DNA of 64,000 nucleotides from Vulcanisaeta distributa JCM 11213 (GTDB taxonomy: Archaea > Thermoproteota > Thermoprotei > Thermoproteales > Thermocladiaceae), in NCBI GenBank assembly GCA_001316125.1, contig BBCS01000005.1:1-64000 (forward strand), in the 5' to 3' direction. The notes below the pieces were generated by a model, which made no database searches, was not told where the DNA came from, and saw only the letters and a list, made by a program, of their open reading frames with translations. Of the stretch, positions 11,138 to 21,749 are shown one piece after another (position 1 is the stretch's first letter; each line of letters begins with the position of its first letter). The translations under genes were made by a program, and so were the position numbers.

Positions 11138-11200
11138 GTGAATAGGATTGGTAGATTGTATAGGATTGATGGGGGGGACGTGGAAGTTAGGGGGGGGTAG
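11138..11200 (+). CDS. Short open frame upstream of the second protease-like gene
   Basis: GTG start 27 bp after a TATA box, encoding 20 residues that end in DVEVRGG before a TAG created by a G8 run (11190-11197). If the run length is wrong the frame would continue toward 11250. The EVRG ending resembles the LEVRGF of the small frame at 7930. Coding status is uncertain; the matching position and promoter spacing are the only support. Confidence 0.3.
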   Translation: MNRIGRLYRIDGGDVEVRGG

Positions 11201-11247
11201 GATTGGTAGGCTTTATCCTGCCTATAAGCATCCGTGGGTGATCGAGC

Positions 11248-11679
11248 TTGGCGGTGAGGATTCGGGTAAGGTTGAGGACGAGGGAAGGGAGGGAGGAGGC
11301 CACGATAGCCCTGGTCAATAGCGGCTTTGAAAGTGATACTCCGCAGATATTATTACCAATGACTTTAGCCAGGCGCCTTGGGTTGTGGGATAAGGTCCTG
11401 GTTGAAGGTAGGATCCAGCTGTTTGGTACCGTGGCAGGCCCAACCAGGCTTTATATATTGCCTTCGTCGATCTACGTGTCAATACTTGAGGATGACTATG
11501 AAACAACGCCTGTGCTTTCTGATGCGGTTATTTCCGAGGTTGAGCGTGAGGTTTTAATTAGTGATTACCTTGCTGGTTCCCTGGGTATTATCGTTGAGGA
11601 TTTTAGGAATGGTATTTGGAGAATCAGTGGCGATCCTAATGGTAAGGCTAGGAGGAGTTATAGGCCACAGTATTGGTAG
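11248..11679 (+). CDS. Clan AA aspartic-protease-like protein, Asn variant (paralogue of 7381-7806)
   Basis: 143 residues. The motif region reads LVNSGFES followed by ILLPMTLARRLGL, matching the DTGF-type clan AA layout with Asn instead of Asp and Ser instead of Thr. The C-terminal block IIVEDFRNGIWRI parallels VIIDAGNGIWCF of the first copy. The start could be TTG 11248 or GTG 11254. The gene is intact with no frame break, which strengthens the view that the Asn is genuine. Function unknown. Confidence 0.62.
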   Translation: MAVRIRVRLRTREGREEATIALVNSGFESDTPQILLPMTLARRLGLWDKVLVEGRIQLFGTVAGPTRLYILPSSIYVSILEDDYETTPVLSDAVISEVEREVLISDYLAGSLGIIVEDFRNGIWRISGDPNGKARRSYRPQYW

Positions 11680-11689
11680 TGCGTAAACA

Positions 11690-11994
11690 CCGTATAGCCT
11701 ATAACACGTAATGCATTGACTGGGTGGTGCTATATCAATGCTGTAATCCATAGTAAGCCCCTGGGTCCTTCTCTTTATGAATTTTGATCTAAATTCTCTA
11801 TAGTCCCTACTATTCCATATATTCATAACATTCTCATTATTTACATTTCCAAAAATCGCCTTCCTCACTCTAAAGCACTTGCCCATGAAGCATCGTGGTA
11901 TTTCATCACCCTTAATTAGCAGTTTCAGAAAGACACATGGTGAGACATCACCATCGACATAGAGTGTTGAAATTATTAATTTTAATTTTGAAAT
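11690..11994 (-). pseudogene. Remnant of a radical SAM protein (SPASM domain end)
   Basis: The - strand frame from about 11994 reads TLYVDGDVSPCVFL, CFMGKCFRV, FGNVNNENVMNIWNSRDYREF and CITCYRLYG. That is the C-terminal auxiliary Fe-S (SPASM) part of a radical SAM enzyme. The catalytic N-terminal domain is absent and an in-frame stop lies just upstream. The frame runs on without a stop into the antisense of the neighbouring gene. A truncated relic is the simplest reading. Confidence 0.65.
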
Positions 11995-12012
11995 TCATCA
12001 CTACTCGCCGCT

Positions 12013-13470
12013 TTATTTGGGCGGTGGTAAGCCTGCGAAGAAGGCTATTGATAAGCCTAGAGCTATCAATATTATGATTATTAGTGATACTACGTACGCG
12101 GCTACCATACGCCCAGCCTTTATCTCGGCGAATGTCTTGAACCTAGTCGTCAACCCTATTGACATGAAGGTCAGTGCGAAGAAGAAGTACCTAAATAATT
12201 CAGTCTGCGGTGTTATGCCGCCAGTCATGAACTTTGCCGCCACGACCGCGCCCACACTGAAGCCTATGCCCCCCCATAGTATTAACCACGTGGCTAGGTA
12301 ACCAAGTACGAACTTGGGGAACCTAAACCAAATCTGTATTGCAGGAACCTTCTCACCAGGTCTCCTCTCGACCCTGGTTACCCATATTACGGCTAGTATG
12401 AATGCCCATAGCCCAATCCATATGTCAATGAATACCTTATTCATGACGCCGTTGTTAATACCCAAGTCTTATAAACAGCGAGACCTGGCTGGGCACTGAT
12501 CAGGGCATTGGTCAAGGCGCCACTTGCGGCGGCCGCGCCATTGGTCTTAACGGAGAGGCCCATCCAGGCGCCAGCCGTGTATGGCGCCCATTTTAGGAAT
12601 GTTGCGGCTATAAACGGCAGTATCACTAGCTCAACTACTGCGAATAGCACAATTATTGATGCAATGGTGGCTGGCACTATTGATGGGGCGCCTATCGCAG
12701 CGGCTGTGGCAATGGCCGCCGACACACCGCATATACTAACGCCAGATGCGAGTGTTGCTGACCACTTAATGTCGAGCTTGAATACCTTATAAGATATTAG
12801 GTATGAGATTGGCCAGTAAATTAGGTAGGCAGCTATTATTGCTATTAATGACCTCTCAACGAGACCGATAGCTAATGATATGTACCTTAATGATGAAGCA
12901 CCAACCATAGCCCCCCCAGGAGGACTATGGCGGTCTTTATGTACCACTCGGTCCTGGCTCCGGTCTCTAGGACTGCCGGTAGCTTCTTGTAAAATATTAC
13001 GTTAGATATGAATAGGCCCACGAGTAGTAGGTATATTAATATACCGTCTGCCCCCCCCACGGGTATTGACCAGCTGATGTGAAGCTTAGCGTATTGATCA
13101 GGCGTGGCGTTGAAGTAGGCATATCCAAAGAGCCACCAGAAACCGAAGGTTAATATGAACATTATTGTGAAGCCTGCCATGAACCTCTTAACGTTATGAC
13201 CCATTAACCAGCCGCGAACGTCAGAATAACCAGTAGGATTAAGTAGAAGAAAAGAACACTAAGCAACGGGCTTAGGCCCAGGTATGCCTTAGTCATTGTC
13301 AATGCCTGCCCAACAATTATTATACTCTTTGACGGATCAAGCCATGGCGCTGAGACCCTGGGAACCAACCAAGTAGGTAAATACCGTAGTAGCCAGGTAA
13401 TGACAGGAAAAATATGAAGAGACCAATCCACAACGCCCACCAATCCTCCTTCTTTCACAGTGACGACCAA
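12013..13470 (-). CDS. YeiH/UPF0324-type putative sulfate exporter family membrane protein
   Basis: A polytopic membrane protein with the family signature SGVSICGVSAAIATAAAIGAP and about ten hydrophobic segments. Breaks occur at 13204 (stop TAA overlapping ATG: either a separate 88-residue two-helix protein or one lost base), at G7 (12911-12917, where G5 would give LLGAMVGAS) and at about 12455 (YKT to GINNGVMNK). Rejoined length is about 485 residues, matching the long UPF0324 members. Transport of sulfate or similar anions is a family-level annotation only. Confidence 0.72.
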
Positions 13471-13746
13471 TCAATTTTTGCCGTGGCATGGGTTGCCATA
13501 TTTATCGGTATTACTTTTATGGATGTCAAAAAATAAGACTTGTTACATTTACCCAAGGTCTCTTATGCAGAATAATGTTTAAAAACCTTTAATTTAAATC
13601 ATAATAAGATTATTAGTAGTTAGTTCAAAAATTATAATAATAAATATTAATTCATTATAAAGACTTTAGTTAAATATAAAAGTATTCATGTGCTGGTTAT
13701 TTTTAACATACTTAGAAGATTTTCATAAAAGTGATTTTAATTTACT

Positions 13747-13943
13747 GTGAAAATCTTGATTAAGGTTTCTAGGAATTACTAAGTCATCGTCTACGGGCAT
13801 TAGGGAGAAATTGAGATTAGTGGCGATTTGTTAAGTGTTGAGGTTGGTGATCGTATTATTCTTAGGAAGGTATTCAAATGATTAAGTTGGGTAGGGAATT
13901 ATTGATTAGTTATTATATTGAGGAATTCATTAAAGAGACTTAA
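13747..13943 (+). pseudogene. Decayed AbrB-type antitoxin gene with tiny follower frame
   Basis: Within a 614-bp AT-rich gap (13471-14084), pieces in shifting frames read KVSR, VIVYG, IREKLRL and GDLLSVEVGDRIILRKVFK. This is the order of an AbrB/SpoVT swapped-hairpin domain. The last piece ends in TGA overlapping ATG (13878-13881) of a 21-codon frame ending at 13943, the usual antitoxin-toxin junction, but no toxin domain remains. I see no other gene in this gap. Confidence 0.5.
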
Positions 13944-14084
13944 TAAGTAGCGTCAAAGGCAATGATTAATATTAATGTTGATATTTTACGCCATTAAAGA
14001 TTCTAGGGCGTGACAAGGCTTGAGGTTTTAAATAATTAATTCGTGACGTAGTACTTTTAATACTATCGTCATTGCCTATCTTGT

Positions 14085-14983
14085 ATGCGGTTTGTTAGGG
14101 AGTCCATGTATAAGTTCATTAAGGATCCGGGCGATTTTAGGATTGGCGAGGTTGTCAAGAGGGGTTGGGCTAGTGGTGATGTTGGTATTCTCGGTGTTCC
14201 CTGGGATGGGGCGGTAGGTACGAGACCTGGCTCTAGGCTTGCACCTGCCAGGGTTAGGTCCTGGCTTTACTCCTCACCCTACATATTCAGCAATGTTTCG
14301 ATTATTGATCTCGGCGATGTTGATGTGGTTGTTGGTGATCATAATGAGACTTGGCGTAGGGTTGAGGAGACGGTTAGTGAGGCGTTGGGGCTTGTTAGGG
14401 AGTTGATTGTCATTGGTGGTGACAGTACATCCTCCTACGCAGCGTTTAGAGGCTTGAGGAAGGCAGTTAGTGTGGGTTGGCGTATGTCCTACTTGATGCT
14501 CACCCCCCCGATGTTAGGGTCATTACCGAGGGTCTGACGAGTGGACAGGTCGTTAGGTGGATTAGGAGTGTTGACCCAAACGCCTATATAGCCATAATCG
14601 GCGTTAGGACTTATTCAAACGCACCATACTTATTCGATGAGGCTAGGAAGTTAGGTATTACGGTATACACGATTGATCAGGTGGACTCCATGGGCATTAA
14701 TGCTGTGGTCAGCGAGATTGTGAGTAATACTAACAATAGGGTTGTTCACCTGAGCATTAATCTTGATGTTGTCGACCCAGCATTCGCACCCGGCGTCAAT
14801 AGCCCATCACCTGGTGGCTTCACGTCAAGGGAGGTAATTAGACTTGTTCGCGAATTAAGCATTAGGTTAAGGCCCAGGGTTTTTGATATTGTTGAGGTCA
14901 CACCGCCCTTTGATGTTAATGATGTGACGAGTATGCTTGCCTCTGCGATAATAGTCAATGCCATATGGATTGGTAAGGCATGA
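14085..14983 (+). CDS. Arginase-fold (ureohydrolase) protein with altered metal ligands; candidate formiminoglutamase
   Basis: About 300 residues with the ureohydrolase layout: GVPWDGAVGTRPGSRLAPARVR near the N-terminus, then IGGDST, LLDAHPPDVR and LSINLDVVDPAFAPGVNSPSPGG. Canonical ligands are GGDH, DAHxD and SxDxDxxDP. Here His is replaced (GGDST), the first Asp of the last motif is Asn (SINLD), and a C7 tract inserts a Pro in DAHPDVR. One base is missing at about 14475 (restoring G4 gives VGLAYVLLDAH). By context it could serve the final histidine-degradation step (formiminoglutamate hydrolysis), but the lost ligands make activity doubtful. Confidence 0.7.
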
Positions 14984-15058
14984 TTATGGAGAAGTTGAAA
15001 ATTGAAAAACAATTTTGATTTTAAGTTTAAGACCTTGATTATTAATGAGCTACTTTAA

Positions 15059-15691
15059 TTACTTTATGTATTTCCTGAGCCTATTCTCTGCCTCCTCCCA
15101 ATTCAGTACATTCCAAATAGCGTCTATGTAGCCGTTCCTGTTAGAACGATATTGGAGGTAATATGCATGTTCAAATTCATCGACTATCAGTAGGATTGGT
15201 AGCTCGGCAATGTGTTGGTTGTAGTGGTTTTCGAAGGTTGTGAATTCGAGGTTTCCGGTCTCTGGGTCGTAGTATAGTACGGTCCATCCACAGCCTGGCA
15301 GTGACCTCATGACCTCCGTGAATAATGCCTTAAACCTATCGAAGCTTCCGAATTGCTTCTTTATTAAGTCGCCGAGGTAGCCGCCTGGTGTTCCTCCGCC
15401 CTTTCCTGGTGGTGCCATTGAGTACCAGTATAGTGTGTGGAGTTTGTGGCCGTTTACGTTGAAGAATAGGTTTCTTAGTAATCCTTGTATGTCGTAGCTT
15501 GTTACCTCGCCTTTAATGATCTTCTCGAGCCTCTCTACGGTTGCGTTAGCACCGTTTACATAGCCCTTATGATGCCCATTATAGTGCACATCAATTACTT
15601 GACCGCTTATGTGGGGTTCAAGGGCATTTATTGAATATGGTAGTGGCGGCAGTTCGTATCTTTTGAAGAGTGTTGCTGGGAGGCTCATCAA
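15059..15691 (-). CDS. sod: Superoxide dismutase (Fe/Mn)
   Basis: Intact 210-residue Fe/Mn superoxide dismutase. The metal-binding layout is visible: a first His in [11 protein letters not shown], a second in HKLHTLYW, then [11 protein letters not shown] carrying the Asp and third His. [12 protein letters not shown] and NHYNQH lie between. It dismutates superoxide in the cytoplasm. A TATA-like TTTAATAA lies about 24 bp before the start on the - strand (15710-15718). Confidence 0.95.
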   Translation of the reverse strand: MMSLPATLFKRYELPPLPYSINALEPHISGQVIDVHYNGHHKGYVNGANATVERLEKIIKGEVTSYDIQGLLRNLFFNVNGHKLHTLYWYSMAPPGKGGGTPGGYLGDLIKKQFGSFDRFKALFTEVMRSLPGCGWTVLYYDPETGNLEFTTFENHYNQHIAELPILLIVDEFEHAYYLQYRSNRNGYIDAIWNVLNWEEAENRLRKYIK

Positions 15692-15720
15692 ACCCTTGTG
15701 CGGGTTGGACTTATTAAATA

Positions 15721-16734
15721 TTGTCTTTTCATTATTTTGGCTGGGTTGGTAAAGTGCTAATGATAATTCTATACATAATTGCTGGATTCTTCTCAGTACT
15801 TATTGGTGGTTGGCTCTTTACCAATGCGATGGAATACATAAGTCATAGGTATGGGATTGGAGCATCCTTCGTTGGTGCTGTGCTATCGCCCATCTTAACA
15901 TCACTCCCTGAGCTTATGGTCTTCCTGGTTGCTCTCCTGATTTACGGTGGTGTGTCCGGTGAGGATGTTGCCGTGGGCACGGTGATTGGAGAACCCTTTG
16001 TGGTATCTACTATTGTATACCCAATGATCTTTATTATCGCTATCATAGGATTTTACCTGCGTTACAGGAGCGACGTGGTTCTTGAGGTCGATAAGGTATT
16101 GGTGACGCCGTTTATTGTGGTTGTAGTGTTCTTCCCCCCCACGGTTCTCTTACCAGCCTTTATTAATTCGCTCCAGGTTAGGTTAGTAATAGCGGTTCTT
16201 TTACTTGCAATTTACCTATCGTATATCTACATAATGAGGGCTAAGCAGGGCTTAGCTATTGAGGATTATGAGGGGCTTTACGTGCTCAGGATCGTTAGGA
16301 TATCAAGACTTTGGGAATGGCTTTTACTCATGACTCAGCTTGCTGTTTCCGTAGCCTTACTATTTATGGGTTCTAGGGCTATGGTTGCGGGGGGGATAAT
16401 TGAGTTGTCACGTAATTCCATGCTTGATGTGATGGGTTTATCGATAATAATCGTGCCTACGGCTACGGTGCTGCCCGAGTCAATAACCGCGGCTATATGG
16501 ACCTTGAGGGGGGGGCGTGATACGATGGCTGTTGCCGCGTTAATTGGTGAGAAGGTGCTTTACTCAACCGTGTACCCAGCCATAGCCCTAATCGTTACTA
16601 GGTGGTCTCTTAGTATTGAGGCTTTGCTTAGCGTTATCGTGGTTGAGGCGATATCCTCTGCAATGCTATACCACGTCGTTAGGGGGGAGGCTTACCTGGG
16701 ACGTGGCGGTAATGGGGGCTTCTTGGTTATGTAA
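15721..16734 (+). CDS. Sodium/calcium exchanger-family membrane protein
   Basis: Intact 337-residue protein with about ten hydrophobic segments in two inverted halves, as in the Ca2+:cation antiporter family. The first alpha repeat reads [21 protein letters not shown] and the second [13 protein letters not shown]; both carry the Pro-Glu typical of ion coordination. It starts with TTG at 15721, immediately downstream of the divergent SOD promoter. The transported ion (Ca2+, Na+ or H+) is not determined. Its C-terminus overlaps the convergent regulator by 43 bp. Confidence 0.85.
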   Translation: MSFHYFGWVGKVLMIILYIIAGFFSVLIGGWLFTNAMEYISHRYGIGASFVGAVLSPILTSLPELMVFLVALLIYGGVSGEDVAVGTVIGEPFVVSTIVYPMIFIIAIIGFYLRYRSDVVLEVDKVLVTPFIVVVVFFPPTVLLPAFINSLQVRLVIAVLLLAIYLSYIYIMRAKQGLAIEDYEGLYVLRIVRISRLWEWLLLMTQLAVSVALLFMGSRAMVAGGIIELSRNSMLDVMGLSIIIVPTATVLPESITAAIWTLRGGRDTMAVAALIGEKVLYSTVYPAIALIVTRWSLSIEALLSVIVVEAISSAMLYHVVRGEAYLGRGGNGGFLVM

Positions 16735-17188
16735 TTTACATACTTATCTTGATACACCGTATTTAATGGCCATGGATTATTACCGGCCCCCATCAGTAAC
16801 ATGTCAAGGCCCATTAGCATTAATAGTTCGAGTGGTATTAGGTTTAGGAGTATCATTAATGGTATTAACGAGACGTATTGATTAAGTAATTCCTCAAGTT
16901 CCTCGTCATTTATATTGTTTATTTTGCTGATTATTCTTTCTGATATGCTTTTCAGCTTCTCATAGGCCTTTTGCGCCTCCTCAAGACCTGTTGGCGTTAA
17001 ATCAAAGGCCTCCTTCTTAAATATAAGGCCCCTTTTAACCCTCGTAACTAACTTATCGTGCTCAAGGTACTGAAGCTCCTCGGTAATCTCCTTAATATCC
17101 CTACTTAGGTAGTAGCTATTTCCTCAGCGGTTAATGGGCCTCTTTCCCTAATTAAGATGAGTATTTGCTCGCCTAATGATAGATTCAT
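16692..17188 (-). CDS. Winged-helix transcriptional regulator
   Basis: Translating the - strand from ATG 17188 gives MNLSLGEQILILIRERGPLTAEEIA. After one missing base at about 17118 it continues YYLSRDIKEITEELQYLEHDKLVTRVKRG, IFKKEAFDLTPTGLEEAQKAYE and then an acidic helix and a hydrophobic C-terminal stretch. This is a DNA-binding winged helix (helix-turn-helix plus the RVKRG wing) followed by a possible dimerisation or membrane-associated helix. The stop is TAA at 16694-16692. About 165 residues. Target unknown. Confidence 0.62.
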
Positions 17189-17246
17189 TACTAATCCTTA
17201 AATCTAGGACATAATAAGTCTTGCTCACCAAACGGGGGGATCAGGC

Positions 17247-18230
17247 ATGCCGAGGGCTAGGCTTGGCCGTGTTTGGGTTGGGGGGGATGGCGAGCCTGTT
17301 AGGTTGGTCGGAGTTATTAATGTCAGTCCTGAGTCCTTCTTTAAGGGTTCAGTGAGGAGGACGGTTGATGAGGTGCTTAAGGCTGCTGAAGCCATGATCT
17401 CTAGCGGCGTTGACGTAATTGATGTTGGTGGGATGTCTACGGCGCCGTATAATAAGACCGTGATCAGCGTTGATGAGGAAGTAAGTAGGGTCGTGCCGGT
17501 GATTAAGGCCTTGAGGAGGGAGTTCCCTGAATTAACGATATCCGTCGATACATTTAGGTCTAGAGTCGCTGAGGAGGCGTTGAACGCAGGCGCCAACGTT
17601 ATTAATGACGTCACTGGATTGAAGGGTGATGGTGATATGGCCCGCGTAATATCTAATCATGGGGGGGCGTCCGTAATAATCATGGCGAGGGAAAGAGTAT
17701 CGGGTCAGGGCGGTGACCCTGTTAGCAGGACGGTAAGCGCACTGAGGGAGAGCTTAGAAATTGCGTTGGGTAATGGCATTGATGAGGGTGGTATTGTTAT
17801 TGACCCAGGTATTGGTGCATGGCCTCCACTGAGCATGGATCCAATACTTACTGGTGGTGAACCGTTAAGGGGGGGTGATTACATACGCGGTGATAATACC
17901 TACCCGTGGTATTCCTGGGACTCGATAATTATAATGAACATCAATAAGATAAGGAGTGAATTAAATAGGCCCGTCCTTGTTGGTATTTCGAGGAAGTCGT
18001 TCCTTGAGAGGTTAATGCGTAGGAGGGCGCCGCCTGAGGAGAGGTTATTTGCATCGGTATCTGCCGAGGCCATTGCTGTGCTCATGGGCGCTGACGCTGT
18101 TAGGACGCATAATGTTAGCGAGAGTAGGGATGCCGTTAAGGTTGCTGAGGCACTTAGATTGTGCTTAAATAAGGATTCCTCTATGTGTAATAATGAGTTA
18201 GTAAAACTCGTGGGTGTAGGTAATCGTTAA
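17247..18230 (+). CDS. Dihydropteroate synthase-like protein
   Basis: Intact 327-residue TIM barrel of the pterin-binding family. Motifs in order: GVINVSPESFF, DVIDVGGMSTAP, ISVDTFRS, NVINDVTGL, VIDPGIGAW, VLVGISRKSFLER and DAVRTHNV. These are the pterin-binding and p-aminobenzoate-site loops of dihydropteroate synthase. In archaea such proteins are linked to folate or methanopterin-type cofactor synthesis. The loop after DPGIGAW is longer than usual. It precedes rpiA by 24 bp, probably in one transcript. Confidence 0.85.
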   Translation: MPRARLGRVWVGGDGEPVRLVGVINVSPESFFKGSVRRTVDEVLKAAEAMISSGVDVIDVGGMSTAPYNKTVISVDEEVSRVVPVIKALRREFPELTISVDTFRSRVAEEALNAGANVINDVTGLKGDGDMARVISNHGGASVIIMARERVSGQGGDPVSRTVSALRESLEIALGNGIDEGGIVIDPGIGAWPPLSMDPILTGGEPLRGGDYIRGDNTYPWYSWDSIIIMNINKIRSELNRPVLVGISRKSFLERLMRRRAPPEERLFASVSAEAIAVLMGADAVRTHNVSESRDAVKVAEALRLCLNKDSSMCNNELVKLVGVGNR

Positions 18231-18254
18231 ATTTATTGATTAACCATAACTATC

Positions 18255-18958
18255 GTGGACAATACTGATGTTGCGAAGGAGGCTGCGGCTAAGGAGGCTC
18301 TTAAGTATGTCAGGGATGGTTACGTCATCGGTGTTGGTACTGGGTCCACGGCAATGGTCTTCCTTAGGGAACTTCATAGGCTAGTAATTAATGGGGTCAT
18401 AAATAATGTACTCTTGGTACCAACATCCACGGAGACTGAGATTGAAATAGTGAGGTTGGGGTTGGCTAATTTATTACGTTATCCCTGGCAGTTGATAGAA
18501 TCGACGTTGCCGTTGATGGTGCAGATGAAGTTGATAGGAGGAAGAACCTAATTAAGGGTGGTGGTGCTGCTCTGACCAGGGAGAAGGTGATTGATTATTG
18601 GGCTAGGGAGTTCATAGTGATTGTTGATGAATCGAAGGTCTTTGATTCAATACCGAGTAAGCACCCGATACCCATTGAGGTTATACCCTTTGCCTGGTCT
18701 ATAGTTAAGGCGAGACTTGAGGAGTTGGGTGGTACGGCTGAGCTTAGGTTTGGCGGTGGTAAGAGGGGGGGGCCGGTGGTAACTGACAATGGTAATTACA
18801 TAATTGATTATATGCTCAGGGCCGTAGTGAATATTGAGGATTTAGAGAGGACCATTAAGGAATTACCTGGCGTAGTTGAGGTTGGGATATTTAATGGCAG
18901 GAGGGTTTCCAGAGTAATAATTGGTAAGGCTGATGGATCGGTGATTACGATGGATTGA
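18255..18958 (+). CDS. rpiA: Ribose-5-phosphate isomerase A
   Basis: Interconverts ribose 5-phosphate and ribulose 5-phosphate. GTG start at 18255. Motifs: GVGTGSTAMVFLREL, PTSTETE, then after a frame break at about 18485 IDVAVDGADEVD, NLIKGGGAALTREKV, IVIVDESK (catalytic region) and FGGGKRGGPVVTDNGN. About 235 residues rejoined, normal for RpiA. It overlaps the convergent hutH end by 14 bp. Confidence 0.93.
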
Positions 18959-20445
18959 TTTCCAGGTTAATAATGCTTGAGAGCTCATCAATCGCACTCA
19001 CCAACCTTGTTATTGCCTCACTATGTGATTGGGTCCCTGTAACGTACTTACTAATTACATTATAAATACGGGTGGTCATCCCACCGCAGTTCCTACATGC
19101 ATTGTTAGTGCTAGCCACTACGTAAGTGTCGTAAGCTAATGTGGCTATTAACTGCGTAATTAATGAGTTAATTTCGTGGAGCTTTATTGCGGAGTTGGCG
19201 CTCATGGAGTTAATATCCTCCTGAAAGCCACTTGTCGGTATGTTCTGGACTGTGGATGGCGTTGACAATTCCCTAAGTCTCGCTGATAGGGCAGCAGCTG
19301 TGTATTGCGTTAGCATTAAGCCAACGCGCCAGGGGGCCATTGGCTAAATAATTACTGACGCCATTTATTTCCCTCCTAAGTAATTGCGCTATTTGTCTCT
19401 CAATTAAATTACCAAGCACAGCTAAGGACATATTGAGTAAGTCTATTGATAGGGCTATGTATTGACCATGAAAGTGGCAGGTTGAGTAAACATTATTATT
19501 AACTATTATTGGATTGTCACTGACCGAGTTGGCTTCATTTAATACGTTGTGTAATGCCCAATTAAGTGAATCAAGTATTGAGCCTAATACCTGGGGTATA
19601 CACCTAATTGAGTATGGGTCCTGAACCCTACCACTGGTATTCACGTTCTTACTATCATTTAGTAATTCACTCATTACTCTGGCAATCTCCACCTCACCCT
19701 TATGCAGTTTGGTTGTGTTCGCCTCGACACTTAATGGTGTAGTACTCGCCCGCGAGGCTTCGATCATCAGCGCCATAACAGCCACGGCAGCCCTTAGTAG
19801 CTTATGGGAGTCCCAAATACCTAATGAAGCCACAGCAGCGCTATAGCTAGTTCCGTTAATTAATGATAAAGCCTCCTTATAACTAAGCCTTAATTCCTCA
19901 AGACCAGCCAACTTAAGGGCCTCGGCACTAGGCATTACTTTACCTTGGTACTTAACGAATCCTTTACCTAGTAGGGTTAATGCCATGTGAGCCAATGGCG
20001 CTAAATCTCCCGAAGCACCAACTGAGCCATACCTAGGAATTAATGGCGTTATTTTCATGTTCAGGAAATCAATTAATCTCTCCACGACAATACCCCTAAT
20101 CCCGCTGTATCCTAGGGATAATTGATGGGCCCTAATCAGCATCGTTGCCCGAACCCAATCATCAGGCGCATAATCACCAACACCCGTTGAATGATCAATA
20201 AGCATCTCCAGCGAGTACTTTGCCACATCCTCAGGATTAACGGTCACATTATATAGATCACCAAGCCCCCCCGTGTTAACGCCGTATATCCTCACATCAC
20301 CATGAATAAGCTCCTCAAGGACTTTACGGGACCGCTCCATTGCATCTAAAGCATCATTACTTAACTTTACCTCCTCATAATTCCTAGAAACCCTAATAAC
20401 ATCCTCCAGGGTTATGTACGTGCCTACACCAATCCTCACAACCAT
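18945..20445 (-). CDS. hutH: Histidine ammonia-lyase
   Basis: First enzyme of histidine degradation, deaminating histidine to urocanate. The MIO-forming Ala-Ser-Gly is in GSVGASGDLAPLAH at about residue 145. Other blocks: YGVNTGGLG, LINGTSYSAA, RVQDPYSIRCIPQVLG, and SGFQEDINSMSANS near the C-terminus. The frame breaks at about 19330, where C5 should probably be C4 (giving NGPWRVGLMLTQY). A C7 tract at 20266-20272 adds a Gly inside the near-invariant NTG(F/L)G loop. About 500 residues. It acts with hutU and hutI in this window. Confidence 0.95.
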
Positions 20446-20493
20446 ACGATCCTAGGCATGTTATGGATCTATTAATTATTTTCCTCAATATAG

Positions 20494-21694
20494 TCATTTA
20501 GATTTCCCTAAAACCCTCAATATATAATCAGCCATTACCCTAATGCCTGTCTCAATATCTCGTTCACTCTCTCTGGCGAAGGTCATCCTAACGTGTAACT
20601 TACCCGCCTCACCGAAGGCTGATCCAGGTACTACGGCTACATGAGCCTCCTTAACCAACTTCATGGCAAATGAATTGTCATCAATACCAAGTCTCTCAAG
20701 GTATGGCTTTAGGTTTGGGAACATGAATAACCCTGCCTTTGGTTTTACGACTGTGGCTTCGGGTAGGTATTCCCTGATCGCCCTATACATGACCTCCGCC
20801 CTCGATTTATATATTGGCAGGGTCTCGCTCAAATACCTCTCCTTATACTTCCTGAGATATAGTAATCCCGCATATTGGCTGGTGTTGGTGGGTTTAGGTT
20901 CGTGTACTGCTTAACCCTGTTAAACACCTTCATGAAGTCTTCATGAGCAATCACATAGCCTAATCTCCATCCTGGCATTGCCGGATCCTTCGAAAACGTA
21001 TTCAATGCAATGACATTCTCAAGACCATACCTAACGGCGTATGTGTGAGAGCCTCGTAATAGAGGTGCCTATACGCCTCATCATATATGAGGAATGAGTC
21101 ATAGTCGCGGACCAGGTCAATTAACAACTTAATCATTGATTCACTCAAGACCCTGCCCGTCGGGTTGTCTGGGTTAACGCTATTATCGCCTTAACCTTCT
21201 ACTCATCACAGCCTTAACCTCCTCCTCACTGGGCTCCCAACCAAGCTCCTCCCTCGCCCTAACCCTAACAACCCTACCACCCAAGTAATTAATGACTGGC
21301 TCGTACATTAGGTATGTTGGGTCAAAGAGTACTACCTCATCACCCTCATCAATAATGGCCATGAGAGCGCCAGTATAGCCTCGGCAGAGCCCGCGGTCAC
21401 CGAAACATTATCACTACTCACCTTAACCCCCGAGTACTTCGTGTAATCCTCAGCTATTGCCTCCCTCAACTCCTCAATACCACTACTCGGCGTGTACATG
21501 CTATATTCGAAGGGTTTCTCGAGGAGCTCCCTCGTAAACTCAAGGAGCAACTCCCTACTGGGCGGAAGGCCAGGCTGACCAATATGAAACTCAAAAACCC
21601 TAACACCAGAACCCTCAAGCCCAACAACCACCTCATTAACACCCCCCCTAATTGCAGATCCAGGGAATGCATTGCTCCTTGTCGAGATCCTCAC
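20494..21694 (-). CDS. Class I/II pyridoxal-phosphate aminotransferase
   Basis: Blocks in order on the - strand: GQPGLPPSRELL, YTPSSGIEELREAIAEDY, SVTAGSAEAILA, DEVVLFDPTYLMY, VNPDNPTGRVL, IYDEAYRHLYY, NTFSKDPAMPGWRLGYV (PLP lysine in SK) and a C-terminal PKAGLFMFPNL. About 400 residues, typical of aspartate-type aminotransferases. At least four frame breaks lie between 20830 and 21370, more than in any neighbour. A sequence-error cluster or true decay are both possible; all catalytic blocks remain. Substrate not determined. Confidence 0.82.
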
Positions 21695-21716
21695 GGTACG
21701 TAGGGAATAGTACGTG

Positions 21717-21724
21717 TTTATAAA
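21717..21724 (-). promoter_or_regulatory. TATA box of the aminotransferase gene
   Basis: TTTATAAA centred 26 bp before the start at 21694 on the - strand, consistent with a leaderless transcript. Confidence 0.5.
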
Positions 21725-21749
21725 GGTTACTCTTGTTAAATATATTTCA

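Noticed and set aside
12017..12792. Open frames on the + strand opposite the YeiH-type transporter
   Set aside because: They mirror the hydrophobic coding strand, have no motif and no promoter; the - strand carries the family signature.
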